Source: Leucaena leucocephala (lineage: Eukaryota > Streptophyta > Magnoliopsida > Fabales > Fabaceae). Taken from it: 64,000 nucleotides of DNA. Each line of letters starts with the position of its first letter. Within the stretch, counting starts at the first letter, position 1. The position numbers were made by a program, and so were the translations under genes. The stretch is taken from NCBI GenBank assembly GCA_037074615.1, contig CM073557.1:10742501-10806500 (forward strand). The letters run 5' to 3'. The notes beneath the pieces are model-generated. The model was given only the letters and a program-made list of their open reading frames with translations, did not search any database and had not been told where the DNA came from. Shown in pieces: positions 59,432 to 64,000 of the stretch.

Positions 59432-61607
59432 GTAACAATATGTAGCAATACAAGATTCAGCATCATGAAGCAAGAAAACTTTTCTAGGGTTAGAGGGTAT
59501 TTTTTTCCTCTAAACTATTTCACCAGAAGAACTGTGTATATCACAATTTTTTATAGCAATGTCACCAGCTAGTATCAAAAGCAGTACAATATTGTCCCTT
59601 GAGTAATATATATTGATGTTGACCATTAACTTCATATTGACTTAGGATTAAAGATCATTTTCGCTCCAAAAGTATTCTTAGAGGAGTAATTGACCCCCTA
59701 AAATTCAATAACATGGAGTACTTGTCATCCCTATTTTTTTTTTTACCAAAACATGCAACATCATATTTAGGGTGTTACATGGCTTGTCAACTTGGTATCC
59801 ATTAGTACAAAATGTCAATTAATCAGCACTAATTATTAACTAATTGTACCATTGGGATATATGCCATTATCTATCCTTGGTGGATTAGGGTCTAAGCCCA
59901 TTTTGATTTGGGCACAAATATGAATAAAAGAAAATATGGGTTAAGACTCATAATATTCCCATTATGTTTAAATTGATTAAGTGGGAACATTTATACATGT
60001 TTTTATACGTTAGATAAGGGTGTCAGTTGGGATATGGATAACTACCAGAATGATCTCTCTCAACTTTACTCTCCCTTTACTCTCTAGTTAGTGTCATTTG
60101 TTGTGTAACATAATTAAGATCCATATCGACGCTTTAGTGGTATGAGAGCCAAGTTGTCCATAGCCAATAAATATGTTTTGCTTATGTTGTGCGATCCTCT
60201 GAGTTTTTCTCTAACTTGGTTTATATTCATGTTCTTTTCTTTTCTCCTCTTTTGTTTGTTAGTTAGTTTGTCAAACATACTTATGTAGATATATGTCCTT
60301 TTCTCTCTTGTTTATGATATCTAGGATGTGATTTGCTCCTTAATAATTAAGCAAATCCTATATTTGTGTTAGTTTAATCTATTTTAGTCAATTTATTGAA
60401 TGTTCAATGTTTTCCTTTGTTGCTTTCTTATTCTGTTGGATTCCAATATGGCTCTATTTTGTTCATGTTAACCATGTTGCTCTGCTTTGGGTATTCTTTG
60501 GAAGATCCAGAGTGCGTTTTAAACCCTAAGTGAAACAATAGAAACATAGAAACATTATGCGAAAAGGAAATCTAAGTGTTTGCTCATTAAGACTGGGTCA
60601 CTTGAAAATTGAGTTTAAAGGCAATGGAATTGGTATAGATGTGTAAAGGAGAATGAGACAAACCAAATGCCACCACAATCACGCTAAATAGTCACAAGAG
60701 TTGAGTCAAAATATGATACTCACCTACTATAGTCAGATACACGATGTGGGTCAGATATGAATATAGTATAGGCAAAGCTTCAATGAATTGAGTATGCAAC
60801 TAAAAAAAATATGAGAGGAAAGTGGGTCAGGTCAGATCTAACCCACACTTCAATTGGGATCAAGCGTAACTTGGCTAGACATTAAGAGTGATAGAAACAA
60901 CTAGTCATTTTTGAAACACGCATAAGCAATGTGTTAAAGAAATGACACATCACCCCTTAAGTGAAATGGTCCGTTTCATAGGGAAATTTAAAAAACCAAA
61001 AGAAAAAAATAAAGCCTAATAATATCTCTAGTCTAAATAAAAACAACTTAATGAGAAAGGGTTATGGGGCCAAACAAGTTTTTTAACCATAAGATTAAAT
61101 AATAATAATAAATAAGAAAAAAGAGAAAATGATCAGAACTCACCATGTGGTGCGAGGTCCTCCTAGTAGGAGTCCTAGTAGACACATGGCGCCCCTCTCC
61201 TGATGCAACATGGCGTATGTCACTGTGAGATGGCTCCAAGATGGCACGTGGTTCACACGCTCCAACTCTGATAGTGGGCTTGTCTGGAATTTTCTCAATT
61301 TTCCAAAATTTTCATCTCCACCTTCTAGGGTGTGTGATAGTGTGTTCTTACTCCTATTCTTGTGCTGTTTATCTCTAAAAATCTTTAAATTCAAGTTCTT
61401 CAATTTGTTATACAATAAGACTATTTTGGAGCATATTTGGATCTATCTTTAAGGATTTAAGTGCTATTTTAGTGATCTTTTATGTGTAAAAATGCTAAAA
61501 TATTCATAATAACTCTCGAATTTTCTTGTTTGTACAAAAAAAAACTTAGAGTTCTAAAGGCACTTAATCAAAAGATTTTGTTCTTTTGCGATTATGATTC
61601 TATTAAA
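59432..61607. other. non-coding part of block B
   Basis: Matches block A pieces (see the block A entry). It contains an LTR-end/primer-site relic TGGTATGAGAGCC at about 60137. No gene; the frames at 61048-61452 overlap each other on both strands and are not kept in block A. Confidence 0.6.
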
Positions 61608-63400
61608 AAGCATATATCTAAGTATGAGCTCTAAGAGAGGGGTCACAAAAAAGATGAGATATCTTTTTTAAGCCTCAAAGTCATGATCCAAGAGGAGACA
61701 AATGAATCTTTAAGGAAGAACAAAATATGGATTTTTTAAGTGAAGGCTTAAAAGGAGAAGTTCCTGAAGATGATCTAAAGGGAAAGAGATTAAGAAAAAT
61801 GTTTATAAATTAATCTTGAGATAAATAAATCGTGCAATCAAAAAATGAACTTGAGGAAAACCTGAAACTCCTAAATCTAAAAAAATTATTTTTGAGATTA
61901 ATTCAAATAAACCTCATAGAGGTCACACTATAAGATTAGATACTGAAGAAATATCATATCAAAGGAAAATGAATCTTAAACAAAGTTTTTTAAATGTTCA
62001 AATTCCCTATCGTTATGGAATTTAGGAAAACGAAGAACTTCTCATATTAAGAGCCCACTTTAGGAAAAGCAAAATCCCTAACCCCAATCCAACCATTGGT
62101 GGTTGAAACTATGAAAAAAAAACTTGAAGGTGAAAACTAAATGTTTCTATGAAAAAACTAAAACCAAATTGCAAAAACACTTTGAAGAATTCCTTTTAAA
62201 AAAATAGAGAAATTATGGGAGATTATTAGAATGATAAGCATGCGATTCTTGAAGACTTGCTAAATATTGGTTACTAAGGACTTGTTGAAATTGGATTTGA
62301 AAAACAATGATGCTTAACCCTTTGAAGACTTATTAGGCCGAAGTTAAAATTCAAGAAATTATATATACAAAAGAGTATTTAAGAAAAACAATTAAATTAC
62401 CCCAAATAAAAAGTTAATAAGACATTATGAACATAATGCAATGTGAGAAATTAAGAAGTAAATATAATATACCTTATTTGAGTATGAGCTCTTAGAAAAT
62501 GAGTCTTATAAGAGCATTATAAGCTCTTTTTGAGTAGGAGCCCATGGAAAAATGAATATTCTAAGAATATCATAAGCCTTATTTGAGTGTAAGGTGTTAG
62601 AAAATTAGTTTTGTAAAAGTCATATATGAGCTTATTATTTGAGGTACTTGTAAAAAGTTCTTAATAAATAATAGTGGCATTGTAAAATATGGGTGATAGG
62701 AGTTTCAAACATATGCTCTAATCACATATTTAATAATAATATTATTTTTTAATTAGAAATAATAGAAATACATGACATTATATATTCTAATATATTATAT
62801 TACTAACATATTCTTTATTAAAATCAATGATATAACCCTATTTGTTTGGGATAGTAGTATAACTGTATATGGAAAGTAAAAATTAAGGATATGGTTCAAA
62901 TATTTTTTGTGTTAAAGGCTCTTTTTATACAAAAGAATACTCCTTCAAATTCTTAATCTAAAAATTAGTTAGAAAATTAGATTTAATTTTAAATATAAGA
63001 TTTTAATTTTTTTTATTGTTTTAAATTTACAATTTTCCCTTATAAAGTATCTTATTGATTGTATACATTAAGTGTTTCTATCCTTAGATAGTTATTATAT
63101 AAAAATAATATTTTAGAAAAAATAACTCATATTTATTATTTATACATTACTACCTCCTATATTAATTATAAGGTATATATGATTTTTATAGATAGATTTA
63201 GAAAATAAATAAATTAATTAAAAATAATTAATATAAAATTAATTAATTAATTTAAATATATTAAAAAATATATAATATAAATTTATTTTAAATGATTCAA
63301 TTTGATGTATTAAATTTATTTAAAAAATTAATTGATTTTTATATATAATTAATATAATTATTTTTTTAATTTAATTATTTAATTTTTATACGAAGAATTA
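61608..63400. other. AT-rich spacer, no gene recognised
   Basis: Long AT-rich stretch. 61680-62350 has purine-rich, AAGAAG-like text, but every frame is closed within short distances. 63180-63400 is nearly pure A/T with ATTAATTAA words. The only repeat is at 62474-62650. Confidence 0.5.
62474..62650 (+). repeat. about 53-bp degenerate tandem repeat
   Basis: Three units plus a partial fourth, starting 62474, 62527, 62579 and 62632. The shared pattern is TTTGAGTANGAGCYCTTAGAAAA followed by ATGAGT and ending CATAAGC. A related single word lies at about 61620 (AAGTATGAGCTCTAAGAG). Confidence 0.7.
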
Positions 63401-63429
63401 AAAGATGGAGGTAGTATACGTAAAACATA

Positions 63430-64000
63430 ACAACAAATATATAATCAGAATTTTTATCGGACCTCCCTTTTCCGTCATCAAACACAGGACAGTAGAAGAA
63501 AAATTTTCTGGATTCTTCTCGGGTCTCTTTTGTTTCTGCGTTGTCGCGTTTTCTTTTTCTTACCGTCGATGAGTGGGGTGGCAGAGCGCTCGTGTGGGTG
63601 CCGTCTTGAAGCGTCGAACTCCTCTTCTCCTTTCTTTGTTCTACGCTGACAGTCCAAGTTTCTGCAAGTTGCTGCTGTGCGTGGGCTGAACCTGGGTTTC
63701 GTTGTGCACCATCAATGCTTCCTTCCTCTGTTTCAATCATCACTGTTGTGGATGTGGATTACTGGTTCTTCATTCTTTTCAGTCGACCTCTGTTCTTCCT
63801 CTTCGCTGAACCTTGTACGTGAAGGAGGGAAGGAATTTGGGGTTTTATTTATTTGAAGCATCGATGGAGGAGATGCACTTGGATAGGTATTTTCATAATT
63901 TTCATTTGATGTTATATGAGGAGAAATATGGATTTTGATTCTGTTTTGCTTTGGTCTAAATTGATTCTTTGTTAAGAATTGAATTTGGAAAGCGTAGTAA
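63430..64000 (+). other. probable 5' end of a host gene (exon 1 and start of intron)
   Basis: CpG dinucleotides and overall GC rise sharply (63460-63840) compared with the rest of the window, and the + strand is pyrimidine-rich, as in plant 5' leaders. A candidate start is ATG 63864 (MEEMHLD), running into a good donor AG|GTATTT at 63886/63887 followed by T-rich intron-like sequence. Two earlier ATGs, at 63569 (26 codons) and 63716 (35 codons), would be upstream ORFs. A 122-codon frame on the - strand (63375-63743) is an alternative but has no recognisable domain. The product cannot be named. Confidence 0.4.

Larger units (their letters stand above)
51940..61607 (+). repeat. segmental duplication, block B
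   Basis: Direct copy of the ancestral sequence in block A (19120-45320). Matching parts: 51940-54770 and 59432-61607. Between them lies truncated copia B, which replaces the counterpart of 22001-22760. It lacks the Sirevirus-like, Athila, Tekay and 1,160-bp MITE insertions. Confidence 0.88.

Noticed and set aside
63375..63743. 122-codon - strand frame as the gene at the right edge
   Set aside because: No domain is recognised, its end runs into AT-rich sequence, and the + strand has the better leader, ATG and splice donor. Kept only as an alternative.
1..64000. tRNA and rRNA genes
   Set aside because: No cloverleaf-like A/B box pair or rRNA core sequence was recognised by eye. The tRNA-complementary stretches found are retroelement primer sites.

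Overview
This is a repeat-rich nuclear window from a plant, probably a eudicot; the species cannot be told from the sequence. Evidence: plant-type LTR retrotransposons (Ty3/gypsy with a tRNA-Asp or chromovirus layout, Ty1/copia with TGGTATNAGAGC primer sites), CACTA-type MITEs, AT-rich CpG-poor spacer, and a two-exon gene ending in an EAR motif. Almost all long reading frames are transposon pieces. Only one host gene looks intact; a second host gene may begin at the right edge.

Layout. 1-6278: 3' part of a Tekay/Del-like chromovirus (+), nearly open pol and 2.8-kb 3' LTR. 6279-6404: last 126 bp of a copia-type LTR (called LTR-X here). 6405-9104: inverted Tekay-type LTR. 9105-18296: decayed copia element (-), 'copia A', with a solo LTR-X (14504-16206, TSD GTTTG) in its leader. 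The first 9.2 kb reads as nested insertions: Tekay inside LTR-X inside a Tekay LTR inside the 3' LTR of copia A.

19120-45320 and 51940-61607 are two direct copies of one ancestral segment, about 7 kb after insertions are removed. Block A (left) carries the apparently intact EAR-motif gene (19448-21170). It was later invaded by a 9,060-bp Sirevirus-like element (23396-32455, TSD ATGTC), an Athila-like gypsy fragment (33114-38261), an inverted Tekay-type LTR (38654-41799) and a CACTA-like MITE (42410-43569). Block B (right) carries a dead copy of the gene (52255-53977; ATG followed directly by TAA) and a truncated sister of copia A (54776-59431). Each block serves as empty-site control for insertions in the other.

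Between the blocks lie a second Athila-like gag (46186-48307, with a perfect 270-bp tandem duplication), a solo LTR-X (48308-50180, TSD GAACC) and a decayed Ulp1-protease region of a DNA transposon (about 50680-51600). 61608-63400 is AT-rich and unexplained. 63430-64000 is unusually CpG-rich for the window and looks like a gene 5' end on the + strand.

Features most worth a second look: an additional acidic ORF upstream of gag in both copia copies; arrays of the palindrome ATTAATCGATTAAT in three places of the Sirevirus-like element; decaying GGTCGCGACC-like repeats in both Athila-type leaders; and the duplicated EAR-motif gene with one live and one dead copy.
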